A DNA stretch of 64,000 nucleotides, taken from positions 62,001 through 126,000 of IMG/VR virus record IMGVR_UViG_3300043811_000021; one strand, given 5' to 3'. The translations under genes and the position numbers were made by a program. The DNA comes from a virus. Positions 1-5,892 of the stretch are shown piece by piece. The notes under the pieces were generated by a model that saw only the letters and a program-made list of their open reading frames with translations, was not told the DNA's origin and made no database searches. Positions within the stretch are counted from its first letter, which is position 1. Each line of letters opens with the position of its first letter.

Positions 1-67
1 ATGCTTCATATTCTCTCCTCAGATTGGCGTGGCAGTAGCCTACGCTGATTAAATTCAGTGTTTTCAT
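1..67 (-). CDS. Partial hypothetical protein at the left window edge
   Basis: An ATG at 65-67 on the minus strand is preceded by a GAGG ribosome binding site about 7 nt upstream and opens a frame that runs off the window without a stop. The visible N-terminus is MKTLNLISVGYCHANLRREY. No family is recognised. It lies downstream of the S4-domain gene on the same strand, so it may belong to the tRNA/S4 transcription unit. Only 22 codons are visible. Confidence 0.5.
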   Translation of the reverse strand, partial: MKTLNLISVGYCHANLRREYEA

Positions 68-145
68 ACCTATTCCTCTTTTTTTTGGTTTTCCTGCTGC
101 TTAACGTGTTGCAGGAGCCACGGAATAATTTAGTGTAGCACGGAA

Positions 146-490
146 CTACGGAAACCGAGCAATACCAGGAACTTGATCGAATCCAGTCACTCCTTCTCGC
201 TTCAAAAGCCTCCAACCTCCATCACCTATCCGCATCACTTCTCCACTGTCTATTTCCTCAATCGGATTCGTAACCTTTCTCCAATTCTCGCAAGTGCATT
301 TGAATTGCATTGAAACAGGAAGAGGACATGGCTCTCCTAGATGCGATTCTTCATTATCACCACAACATCTACGCATATTACATGGAGGGATACATCCACC
401 AACTAAAACAGCGCCCTGTTTGACAAGACGCTGCGCTTCGGCTCCAGAACGGGCCATTCCAGTTTCCGTTAGTGCCTTAGATAATTTCAT
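146..490 (-). CDS. S4-like RNA-binding mini-protein (TyrRS C-terminal type) with Cys-rich insertion
   Basis: This 114-residue protein opens with an S4-like helix-turn-helix: KLSKALTETGMARSGAEAQR followed by LVKQGAVLVGG (about residues 2-32), the pattern of the S4 domain at the C-terminus of bacterial tyrosyl-tRNA synthetase. Residues 72-98 (VTNPIEEID...GEVMRIGDGGWRLLKR) match the end of the same domain. Between the halves lies an insertion of about 38 residues with seven Cys (33, 37, 42, 43, 55, 65, 67), probably metal-binding. There is no synthetase catalytic domain. The start codon follows a GGGAGAGGAA ribosome binding site only 17 nt below the CCA end of the tRNA-Tyr gene, so it should be cotranscribed with the tRNA array. 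A tRNA-binding role is inferred; the S4 resemblance is read by eye. Confidence 0.7.
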   Translation of the reverse strand: MKLSKALTETGMARSGAEAQRLVKQGAVLVGGCIPPCNMRRCCGDNEESHLGEPCPLPVSMQFKCTCENWRKVTNPIEEIDSGEVMRIGDGGWRLLKREGVTGFDQVPGIARFP

Positions 491-507
491 TTCCTCTCCC
501 TAAAGTA

Positions 508-594
508 TGGTGCAGGCGGTGTGAATCGAACACACTATGCCCCGGAGGACGCTTGATTTACAGTCAAGGAGGCTACCATTAGCCCAACGCCTGC
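508..594 (-). tRNA. tRNA-Tyr (GTA)
   Basis: The minus strand folds as a class II tRNA: acceptor GCAGGCG pairs with CGCCTGC, anticodon stem CTTGA/TCAAG, loop CTGTAAA (anticodon GTA), a long variable arm, T arm GTGTG-TTCGATT-CACAC, A73 and an encoded CCA. It is the last tRNA of the array, directly before the S4-domain gene. Confidence 0.93.
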
Positions 595-600
595 ACATCA

Positions 601-687
601 TGGAGGAGAGGACGCGAGTCGAACGCGCAGTACCTTTCAGTACGTCTGATTTCAAATCAGGTCGGCTTGCCCATGCCGAACCTCTCC
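601..687 (-). tRNA. tRNA-Ser (TGA)
   Basis: Acceptor GGAGAGG pairs with CCTCTCC. The anticodon loop TTTGAAA gives anticodon TGA (reads UCA). A long variable arm (ACTGAAAGGT) and encoded CCA are present. The discriminator base is U rather than the G usual for bacterial tRNA-Ser, which is odd because SerRS identity partly uses base 73. Confidence 0.9.
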
Positions 688-692
688 AAATT

Positions 693-780
693 TGGCGGTA
701 GCAGGATGAGTTGAACATCCAATAGCTTTCACTATGTCTCGCTTCGAACGAGGTGGGCTTGCCACATGCCCAATGCTACC
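693..780 (-). tRNA. tRNA-Ser (CGA)
   Basis: Acceptor GGTAGCA pairs with TGCTACC. Loop TTCGAAG gives anticodon CGA (reads UCG). A long variable arm, G73 and encoded CCA are visible. Thirteen residues separate it from the next tRNA or less, so the array is probably one processed transcript. Confidence 0.9.
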
Positions 781-784
781 AAAA

Positions 785-870
785 TGGCGGAAAGTTAGGT
801 ACTCGAAACCTACACCTCGCGGTGCTCACCGATTTCCAATCGGGTCCCATCCCTGACGGGTTAACTTTCC
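785..870 (-). tRNA. tRNA-Ser (GGA)
   Basis: Acceptor GGAAAGT pairs with ACTTTCC. Anticodon stem CCGA/TCGG with loop TTGGAAA gives anticodon GGA (reads UCC/UCU). A long variable arm (AGCACCGCGAGGTGT), G73 and encoded CCA are present. Confidence 0.92.
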
Positions 871-874
871 AAAC

Positions 875-960
875 TGGCGGAGCGTACTGAAGTCGAATCA
901 GTTCAGGCTTTCACCTGTACGGTTTAGCAAACCGCTGCATTTCCGTCCTGCCCACGCTCC
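875..960 (-). tRNA. tRNA-Ser (GCT)
   Basis: Acceptor GGAGCGT pairs with ACGCTCC. Anticodon stem GCGGT/ACCGT with loop TTGCTAA gives anticodon GCT (reads AGC/AGU). A long variable arm, G73 and encoded CCA are present. With the other three it completes a serine set covering both codon boxes. Confidence 0.92.
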
Positions 961-961
961 G

Positions 962-1039
962 TGGTCCTCGCACCCGGACTCGAACCGGGAATATGACACG
1001 CTTTTTGAGAGCGCCGCTCTTCCATTTCGCCATGCGAGG
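962..1039 (-). tRNA. tRNA-Leu (CAA), short variable region
   Basis: Acceptor CCTCGCA pairs with TGCGAGG, with A73 and encoded CCA. The D arm starts TGGCGAAATGG, as in leucine tRNAs. Anticodon stem GCGCT/AGCGT with loop CTCAAAA gives anticodon CAA (reads UUG). Unlike normal tRNA-Leu, only about 8-9 nt lie between the anticodon stem and the T stem, so there is no long variable arm. The Leu assignment rests on the anticodon and D arm. Confidence 0.8.
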
Positions 1040-1052
1040 TACTTCTAAACTA

Positions 1053-1135
1053 TGGTGCCCGCAGAGGGACTCGAACCCCCACCCCGAAAGACCTGTTCCT
1101 AAGACAGGCGCGGCTGCCAATTACGCCATGCGGGC
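1053..1135 (-). tRNA. tRNA-Leu (TAG)
   Basis: Acceptor GCCCGCA pairs with TGCGGGC. Anticodon stem CCTGT/ACAGG with loop CTTAGGA gives anticodon TAG (reads CUA). The variable arm TCTTTCGGGGT, T loop TTCGAGT, A73 and encoded CCA fit a bacterial tRNA-Leu. Confidence 0.92.
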
Positions 1136-1147
1136 ACATCTTAAACT

Positions 1148-1222
1148 TGGAGTACCGGGAGAGAGTCGAACTCTCCAAAACTTGCTTTGCAGGCAAGACC
1201 TTAGCCGATTAGGTTCCGGTAC
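1148..1222 (-). tRNA. tRNA-Cys (GCA)
   Basis: Acceptor GTACCGG pairs with CCGGTAC. Anticodon stem CTTGC/GCAAG with loop CTGCAAA gives anticodon GCA. The variable loop is short (class I) and discriminator U73 is the canonical tRNA-Cys identity base. CCA is encoded. Confidence 0.93.
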
Positions 1223-1223
1223 A

Positions 1224-1306
1224 TGGTGCGGGATAAGGGACTCGAACCCTTACGATTTCTCCACGGATTTTAAGTCCGTTATGGCTCCCAGTTTCATCAA
1301 TCCCGC
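1224..1306 (-). tRNA. tRNA-Leu (TAA)
   Basis: Acceptor GCGGGAT pairs with ATCCCGC. Anticodon stem ACGGA/TCCGT with loop CTTAAAA gives anticodon TAA (reads UUA). A long variable arm, T arm AAGGG-TTCGAGT-CCCTT, A73 and encoded CCA are present. It is the first tRNA of the array in the direction of transcription. Confidence 0.92.
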
Positions 1307-1310
1307 AAAA

Positions 1311-1337
1311 CTAAAAAGCCCCCATTTCTGGAGGCTT
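1311..1337 (-). terminator. Rho-independent terminator-like hairpin just upstream of the tRNA array
   Basis: On the minus strand AAGCCTCC and GGGGGCTT pair around ATTTCT-type loop sequence (one mismatch) and are followed by TTTTTAGTTTT. It lies 5 nt before the first tRNA. It could end transcription from the genes at 1466-5784 or act as an attenuator in front of the tRNAs. Confidence 0.6.
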
Positions 1338-1440
1338 CTGGTAAAAATCCTGAACTTGGACTCTATCCCATAGCCTCTCTCGCACTCAGACTGAGTGAAT
1401 ACGATGATAAAGATAGGGAGCACAAGTTGTTCATGTATTG

Positions 1441-1469
1441 ATCCTCTCATAGATTCAGGATGTTGTCAA
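1441..1469 (-). promoter_or_regulatory. Candidate promoter for the tRNA/S4 unit
   Basis: A perfect -35 box TTGACA (1464-1469) is followed after 17 nt by GAGGAT (3 of 6 matches to TATAAT). The -35 box overlaps the end of the gene at 1466-1687. The weak -10 and the terminator-like hairpin lying between this site and the tRNAs leave its role uncertain. Confidence 0.4.
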
Positions 1470-1687
1470 GACTTCTTTTTTGTTATTTTCGTTATCCGCA
1501 CATTCTTTAGTTTTGAACGGACAATTCTCGCCAGACGTGCGATCTCCTTGAGTTTTTCTCCCTTCCATATTTCTTCGTCCGCCAAAAGAACTCTTCCGTG
1601 CTTATCTGTAGATAATTTTAATATCGCAGATGTGATGTCAGGTATTGAGTCTTTCTTTGTGTACTTCTTCTTCAGGATTATCGCCAT
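1466..1687 (-). CDS. Small basic hypothetical protein
   Basis: A 73-residue Lys/Arg-rich protein. The ATG at 1685-1687 is chosen because GAGGAG lies just upstream; the reading frame extends four codons further to a TTG without a better site. The C-terminus is strongly basic (RSKLKNVRITKITKKKS). No family is recognised. It follows the 1696-1989 gene with an 8 nt gap, in the leftward accessory operon. Confidence 0.65.
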   Translation of the reverse strand: MAIILKKKYTKKDSIPDITSAILKLSTDKHGRVLLADEEIWKGEKLKEIARLARIVRSKLKNVRITKITKKKS

Positions 1688-1695
1688 ATATCTCC

Positions 1696-1989
1696 TCAAT
1701 CCGGGTACTTAACTTTGTCTGGATTTTCCTTTTGCCAGTCCGAAAATTGCGCAGCAAAATGAGCCACTTCATCTGCCTGTTCATCTAAACTCGATGCAAG
1801 ATTTATGGCCTCTTCCTCAGTCAGGTTCTTGTCGCGTTCTACCCATTCTGACAATTGCTGCAATAGAACAGCGTATTGTCTCACAGCCTGTACTGAAAGG
1901 CGATCCTGAGCGCGAATGAAAAAGTACGGCTCCCCTTTATGTAGCCTTAGTAGTGGGTTTTCGTTTGCATATTTACCTGTCTTTGGCAT
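1696..1989 (-). CDS. Conserved phage-type small protein
   Basis: A 97-residue protein with an AGGAGAG ribosome binding site 5 nt before the ATG. The central stretch PYFFIRAQDRLSVQAVRQYA resembles a small protein recurrent in phage accessory regions whose function I do not know. The C-terminal half is predicted helical. Its start overlaps the end of the upstream gene by 17 nt, which suggests translational coupling. Confidence 0.75.
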   Translation of the reverse strand: MPKTGKYANENPLLRLHKGEPYFFIRAQDRLSVQAVRQYAVLLQQLSEWVERDKNLTEEEAINLASSLDEQADEVAHFAAQFSDWQKENPDKVKYPD

Positions 1990-2245
1990 TTACTCTCCTG
2001 CTTTCTGCGATAAATTTATCGAGTTTTTCAGATTCTGGCTTGAGAAACTCTTCTTCAATACGATTCGCTTCTCGTTTGAAAGCATCTGCCAATTCGGTTT
2101 TGTTTCCAATCCAGTATTGGGCAGATTTTTGCTTAATAATATGCACAACGCCTCGGTAGGTCTCTACCTTCGCTGCTACAGATGTCCACTCCATTTGGTA
2201 GTCAAAATAATCTTGAGTAATATCCTCATTGTCAACTTTTTCCAT
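1973..2245 (-). CDS. Hypothetical helical protein
   Basis: A 90-residue acidic, helical protein with an AAGGA site directly before the ATG. It overlaps its neighbours on both sides (14 and 17 nt). No family is recognised. It sits in a run of small minus-strand genes typical of a phage early/accessory region. Confidence 0.65.
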   Translation of the reverse strand: MEKVDNEDITQDYFDYQMEWTSVAAKVETYRGVVHIIKQKSAQYWIGNKTELADAFKREANRIEEEFLKPESEKLDKFIAESRRVNAKDR

Positions 2246-2666
2246 TCCTTGCCTCCATCATTTGATCTGCTATTCTATATGCCCTTTGCGCTATCTTTTC
2301 ATATTCGTCTTTCGTCATAGGCTCCCCTAATTTGATAGAAAGGTTGACTTGACCACTTATAATAGAACCCAGAGCAGCCATAGCGAACTCATCCCGCAGT
2401 CTCTTCTTTACCTCTTCTGTCATAGAAAAAATCTGCTGAGGTGAATCCGAAAAATCGGGAGGATTGATGTTAGTTCCCTCAAATACTAACGGCGGGTTGG
2501 AGTACATCTTCAGGTATTCATTTGCTTCAGCCAATTGAGCGGCTATCTCGGTCAGCATGGAGCATTGCAAAGACAGCATCCCCATCTCTTGCGATCCAAT
2601 TGATTCAGTATCATGAGCATCATTCTGGCACAGCTCATTTGCTTTGCGAATATCATCTGGTTTCAT
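2232..2666 (-). CDS. Conserved phage hypothetical protein (LRDEFAMAAL/AYRIADQMMEAR motif)
   Basis: The C-terminal half carries VKKRLRDEFAMAALGSI and later YEKIAQRAYRIADQMMEAR, a motif pair common to a small protein of many tailed phages; its function is unknown to me. The ATG at 2664-2666 starts 2 nt after the upstream stop; an in-frame GTG at 2681 is an alternative start. It is probably translated by coupling to the upstream gene. Confidence 0.7.
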   Translation of the reverse strand: MKPDDIRKANELCQNDAHDTESIGSQEMGMLSLQCSMLTEIAAQLAEANEYLKMYSNPPLVFEGTNINPPDFSDSPQQIFSMTEEVKKRLRDEFAMAALGSIISGQVNLSIKLGEPMTKDEYEKIAQRAYRIADQMMEARNGKS

Positions 2667-2668
2667 AT

Positions 2669-3094
2669 CTAATCCCACCACCCTCTCCAGTGTTTGCGCA
2701 TGATAGTAAACAACAACTCCTCATCCTGTTTCGCCAGTTTTCCTGCTTCCGTGCCAGAATACTTATAGCGCGGGAACCCTTTGTCAGTGTTTTTGAAATA
2801 TTCGTTCTTAATCAACCTTCTCAGAAGGTGAGAGCATACCCTCATCCTACGCGCACTCTTTTCGCTCCCGATATGATGACCGTACTTCTCGAATCCTTCC
2901 GCCATTCGAGAAATTTTATATTCCATGATCTCCGCGAGAAATGACCAATCAAAATCCGCATCTCTCCAGATCACGGGTGCCCATCGGATCATATTCCTCG
3001 GTACGTACCAAAACAAATCCTCAACGATGGACTTGACATTCCTAAAGAACGTCTTAGGCATCCATCTATACGGAACACTGTAGAATTTACTCAT
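2669..3094 (-). CDS. Conserved phage hypothetical protein (WWD C-terminus)
   Basis: A 141-residue protein. The block DFDWSFLAEIMEYKISRMAE, the helix RRMRVCSHLLRRLIKNEY and the ending HWRGWWD recall a protein present in many phage accessory regions, without known function. It overlaps the upstream gene by 8 nt. Confidence 0.72.
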   Translation of the reverse strand: MSKFYSVPYRWMPKTFFRNVKSIVEDLFWYVPRNMIRWAPVIWRDADFDWSFLAEIMEYKISRMAEGFEKYGHHIGSEKSARRMRVCSHLLRRLIKNEYFKNTDKGFPRYKYSGTEAGKLAKQDEELLFTIMRKHWRGWWD

Positions 3095-3425
3095 TATTAT
3101 CCACCAAATACCACACCCTATTCATCCGAGCATGGTTCGTTACCCTTGCTGACTTTTTCCAATCCCCAAAGAATACGAATTCTTTGCCTCTGAACAAACT
3201 ACCCGCTGCGTTTCCTAACAATTCAGGATTAAGATTTCTCTTCTCCATCTCAGCAAACACATCGTCTGCCGTTACGCTTCCCTTTCGTTCGGCTATCTCA
3301 ATTGCTATTTTCCTAGCGTCCGCAATCATTTTCCTGCGACAGAAAGCATCCTCTGCCTGAGACATTCCTGATTCCTTCAGGCGCTCACCTTCTGGTAAAT
3401 CGAATCTAAGTTCGCACTGTGTCAT
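3087..3425 (-). CDS. Phage protein with winged-helix-like central part
   Basis: A 112-residue protein. Residues about 47-100 (VTADDVFAEMEKRNLNPELL then LGNAAGSLFRGKEFV and ARVTNHARMNRVWYL) have the spacing of a winged-helix unit seen in small phage proteins. Nucleic-acid binding is inference. It directly follows the HEXXH gene with no gap. Confidence 0.68.
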   Translation of the reverse strand: MTQCELRFDLPEGERLKESGMSQAEDAFCRRKMIADARKIAIEIAERKGSVTADDVFAEMEKRNLNPELLGNAAGSLFRGKEFVFFGDWKKSARVTNHARMNRVWYLVDNNE

Positions 3426-4025
3426 CTACTCTGCCTCCCACTCCATAAACTTCGGATTATCATGCGCGAAGTTCGCCATAAACTCGCCAAGATGGTAGAT
3501 TCCTGGGTGATCTGTCTCTGTGGGATTTTCGCTGTTCCACCAAGTATCTCCTCCATGCAAACATGCCCCAGCGTGAAATATCTCATGCATTAGATTGACG
3601 CGAAACTGTTGATGGTCATAGTTACGAATGTAAGAAATTGTTCTGTTCTCGCAGTACGTCTCCCCTTGTTTACCAGAAAATCCCTTTCCCGGTTTGAATT
3701 TCTTTGCATCATCGTAAATGTCAACCAATACAATCGACCATAATTGCCCATTTATAGTTACAGTTCTTGGGACTCCATCTTCATTTCTATCTCCTACGGT
3801 TTCAAATAACTGCTTAGATGTGTCTGATTGCTTCGGATTGATGGTAAAATCAGCCCATGTAGGCGCAGTAGTTAGTTTGTATGTGCGATACGAATAGTAA
3901 GCGCCTACCGAAAAAGAAAGTAGGAAACCGCCGATAAAAGTGAAGAATACGACAGATGCGATCATATCTGTGCGCTTTCTTTTCTTATAATCCAAAACTT
4001 TCTGCGAAAAACTAGCCCTCTTCAT
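3426..4025 (-). CDS. Membrane-anchored HEXXH metallopeptidase-like protein
   Basis: A 199-residue protein with a basic N-terminus, one strong membrane segment (about residues 21-43) and a C-terminal domain that contains LMHEIFHAGAC, an HEXXH zinc motif (H147, E148, H151). A downstream Glu in GEFMANFAH (about 181) could be the third zinc ligand, as in gluzincins. The N-in/C-out topology expected from the positive start would put the catalytic domain outside the cytoplasmic membrane. Peptidase activity is inferred from the motif only; no known phage family is recognised. Confidence 0.72.
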   Translation of the reverse strand: MKRASFSQKVLDYKKRKRTDMIASVVFFTFIGGFLLSFSVGAYYSYRTYKLTTAPTWADFTINPKQSDTSKQLFETVGDRNEDGVPRTVTINGQLWSIVLVDIYDDAKKFKPGKGFSGKQGETYCENRTISYIRNYDHQQFRVNLMHEIFHAGACLHGGDTWWNSENPTETDHPGIYHLGEFMANFAHDNPKFMEWEAE

Positions 4026-4308
4026 TCCCTTTTTCCCTCACAGTCAACTCCGCAAACTTGTCTATATCCACCACGCTCACAGCTTGTGCATCTACCAATT
4101 CACGGGGGACCATGAAATCCACAGGTCCGTAATCCCCTCGAATCCTGCAAATATCCGTCGCCTCTTCTTCAGAGTACTTTCCAGCTTTCTCAAGAAATGT
4201 GGAGTAACCATTGCGATTTTCAGCCCAAAATAGTATCACTCCCTGCGGCCACAATGCCTCATGTGACTTGGTTAAAATGTAGTATTCCTGTGGTTTAGGA
4301 CTTTGCAC
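4012..4308 (-). CDS. Hypothetical protein
   Basis: The GTG at 4306-4308 is preferred because AAAGGAG lies 7 nt upstream; an ATG eight codons earlier lacks such a site. The block KYSEEEATDICRIRGDYGPVD is of a type seen in small phage and plasmid proteins. It overlaps the exoribonuclease gene by 14 nt and the HEXXH gene by 14 nt. Confidence 0.65.
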   Translation of the reverse strand: MQSPKPQEYYILTKSHEALWPQGVILFWAENRNGYSTFLEKAGKYSEEEATDICRIRGDYGPVDFMVPRELVDAQAVSVVDIDKFAELTVREKGNEEG

Positions 4309-4798
4309 TATGACGCTCCTTTGCTCTCTCAATCAGAAAGTAATAAGCCACTTTGTTCCACTCTGCATCTCGCACGGCATTATGCTCTCCCTTTCCTTGC
4401 ACAGGGAGTTTAGGATTACCTATCGAAAGAGCTAGTTGTTTCAGGTCCAAGCAATACATAGGGAATCCATCAGGTAGATCGATCATTCTTCCAAAAATCT
4501 GACAGAAAACAACCCAGTCGTAATCTGAATAATATCCCCAGAATTCTGGCTTACCATAAAGTACAGGATTACAGAATTCCTTGATCGCTTCCGCAATTTC
4601 AACAAGAGAGCAGCGCACTTCTGTCCCTAATTGAGTAAGAACATTTTCCTTCACCCAATCGTTCGCGTCGTCCTGGTTAAATTCTGAACTGACAGCATAT
4701 ATACTCCTGCCATCTTCCGCTACGATGCCGATGCTGATCAGTTCGATAGGATTATGAGGCCCAGATTCGATGAACTCTGTATCCATGAAGTAGCGCAT
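4295..4798 (-). CDS. DEDDh 3'-5' exoribonuclease, Rv2179c-like
   Basis: A 167-residue protein beginning MRYFMDTEFIESG and ELISIGIVAEDGR, nearly the N-terminus of the mycobacterial exoribonuclease Rv2179c. The catalytic residues of the RNase H-fold DEDDh superfamily are visible: D6 and E8, an Asp in YYSDYDWVVF (92/94), H139 and D144 in GEHNAVRDAEW. The length is normal for the family. It is expected to trim 3' ends of RNA in the cytoplasm. A GGGAGAG site precedes the ATG. Such enzymes occur in phages and could help in host RNA turnover or tRNA end processing, which is inference. Confidence 0.88.
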   Translation of the reverse strand: MRYFMDTEFIESGPHNPIELISIGIVAEDGRSIYAVSSEFNQDDANDWVKENVLTQLGTEVRCSLVEIAEAIKEFCNPVLYGKPEFWGYYSDYDWVVFCQIFGRMIDLPDGFPMYCLDLKQLALSIGNPKLPVQGKGEHNAVRDAEWNKVAYYFLIERAKERHSAKS

Positions 4799-4806
4799 AT
4801 CTCTCC

Positions 4807-4968
4807 CTATAGTCCTAAAGTTTTCCCCGCGTAAGGCTCAAACCTCTCTGCCTTCTTGCGCTTTGCACGGTAGATCAGAATCCTAACTCCTACCATTATT
4901 AGGTAAATGAATAACACTATCCCAGTGAAGAATACCGCCGTAGATACGTCGTTCATTGTGTTTGTCAT
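4807..4968 (-). CDS. Small single-pass membrane protein (53 aa)
   Basis: The frame encodes 53 residues with one hydrophobic segment (about residues 11-32, VFFTGIVLFIYLIMVGVRIL) followed by a basic cytoplasmic-type tail RAKRKKAERF. The ATG overlaps the upstream stop as TGATG and GAGGTG lies 5-8 nt before it. No family is recognised. Topology is predicted by eye. Confidence 0.65.
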   Translation of the reverse strand: MTNTMNDVSTAVFFTGIVLFIYLIMVGVRILIYRAKRKKAERFEPYAGKTLGL

Positions 4969-5228
4969 CAACACACCTCAGTTCTTGCTGTTGGGAGCAG
5001 TTGCTTAAAGAACGCCTCGACTCCTGGCTTCCGATTCCACTCTTCCAGAAATTTACCCAATAGCCATGAACGGCATTTCGGACAAAGTTCAAAACTAAGG
5101 TATTCTGTCGCGTTATTTCCTGATGCGTCCGTACATCCTCCGATTACTACAGAGAATGAGTCCGGGAAATGATCGTTGTACTCAATCCCGCACTTGTCGC
5201 AGGTCTTTACCTCTACTTGTTGTCTCAT
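4968..5228 (-). CDS. Small zinc-ribbon-like protein
   Basis: An 86-residue protein with CDKCGIEYND near the N-terminus and ELCPKCRSW later, a CxxC...CxxC pair that likely binds zinc. The intervening part resembles a short β-ribbon. The stop codon overlaps the next gene's start. Nucleic-acid or protein binding is possible but unproven. Confidence 0.68.
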   Translation of the reverse strand: MRQQVEVKTCDKCGIEYNDHFPDSFSVVIGGCTDASGNNATEYLSFELCPKCRSWLLGKFLEEWNRKPGVEAFFKQLLPTARTEVC

Positions 5229-5512
5229 TTCTTCCCTCTCTCTAGCTTCCGCGCTTCCAATTCAGTTCTAGTGTGTTTTTCCAATACATCCGCAACGAAC
5301 GATGACCCAACAGGAGAGCCTAGCCATTGAATAATCGTTGCAGCAACTTCCGCTTCGCGCTGGGTCACTTGTGTATGAGTAAAACAATCCTGCCCGTAAA
5401 GTAGGTATCCAAGAGTGCGCGGAGCCTGCTCTTCCCATGCTTCCGCGAAGGCTTTCTCAAGCGGGTTGCTGGCGAGTCTGTGACGGCTTAATCCTTCATG
5501 CCTTATAGTCAT
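5225..5512 (-). CDS. Conserved phage hypothetical protein
   Basis: A 95-residue protein with PLEKAFAEAWEEQAPRTLGY and REAEVAATIIQWLGSPVGSS, blocks that recur in small proteins of many tailed phages. Function unknown. It overlaps the repressor gene by 4 nt and so belongs to the repressor-led leftward operon. Confidence 0.72.
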   Translation of the reverse strand: MTIRHEGLSRHRLASNPLEKAFAEAWEEQAPRTLGYLLYGQDCFTHTQVTQREAEVAATIIQWLGSPVGSSFVADVLEKHTRTELEARKLERGKK

Positions 5513-5784
5513 TTAGACTCCTTTGTTGCCTTCAACGCCCAAATTTTTTCCACTGGTATCTCCACAAACGCAGCAATCTTTAATGCTGAATCAAGGCTAG
5601 GGGTGCATCCATGCTCAATCTGGCAAAGAGTGGCATTGCTTACCTTTATTTCTCTTTCCACCTGCCGCAAAGTAATCCCTTTGCTCTCTCTCATCCCCTT
5701 AAGGTCGATAAGCAATCGTGTTTTGCTAGGTTTTTTTGTAGCCGCCAGTACTCGCTTGGAAGGCTTCATATCTGCAAATCTCAT
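5509..5784 (-). CDS. XRE-family (Cro/CI-type) transcriptional regulator
   Basis: A 91-residue protein with a basic N-terminal tail and an XRE helix-turn-helix at about residues 27-84: MRESKGITLRQVEREIKVSN then ATLCQIEHGCTPSLDSALKI. It is the first gene of the leftward operon and faces the rightward operon across a 108 nt divergent control region. The promoter at 5791-5819 places the transcript start near the ATG, so the mRNA may be leaderless. It probably binds the palindrome in that region and sets the balance between the two arms. Confidence 0.85.
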   Translation of the reverse strand: MRFADMKPSKRVLAATKKPSKTRLLIDLKGMRESKGITLRQVEREIKVSNATLCQIEHGCTPSLDSALKIAAFVEIPVEKIWALKATKESK

Positions 5785-5790
5785 GGAGCC

Positions 5791-5819
5791 ACGCTATCAA
5801 ATACAAGTATGCTTGTCAA
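5791..5819 (-). promoter_or_regulatory. Leftward promoter of the repressor operon
   Basis: On the minus strand TTGACA (5814-5819) and TAGCGT (5791-5796) are separated by 17 nt. The expected start point is at or next to the repressor ATG (5784). Confidence 0.6.
5803..5816. promoter_or_regulatory. Palindromic candidate operator
   Basis: ACAAG-TATG-CTTGT is an inverted repeat with 5 bp arms lying inside the leftward promoter spacer and touching its -35 box. A larger inverted pair, TTGTCAAG (5813-5820) and CTTGACAA (5843-5850), holds the two -35 boxes. This is the expected place for XRE repressor binding. Confidence 0.5.
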
Positions 5820-5843
5820 GTTTTATTTTGCTTTGTTTTTTAC

Positions 5844-5871
5844 TTGACAATACAGATCGAATTATTATAGC
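5844..5871 (+). promoter_or_regulatory. Rightward promoter of the 5893-14964 arm
   Basis: TTGACA (5844-5849) and TATAGC (5866-5871) with a 16 nt spacer. Transcription should start near 5878, which argues for the ATG at 5893 as the start of the first gene rather than the GTG at 5872. Confidence 0.6.
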
Positions 5872-5892
5872 GTGTCAGCAGTGGGGAGAACG

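Noticed and set aside
6-215. 69-codon minus-strand frame overlapping the end of the S4-domain gene
   Set aside because: No ribosome binding site, Ser/Arg-rich shadow composition, and it conflicts with the S4 frame and the better-supported start at 67.
993-1373. 126-codon plus-strand frame across the tRNA genes
   Set aside because: It is the antisense of tRNA-Leu and tRNA-Cys genes; no ribosome binding site.
1250-1450. 66-codon minus-strand frame between promoter and tRNA-Leu(TAA)
   Set aside because: It runs into the tRNA and contains the terminator hairpin; no ribosome binding site.
4883-5092. 69-codon minus frame overlapping two small genes
   Set aside because: The other frames have clear ribosome binding sites and stop/start overlaps; this one has neither.
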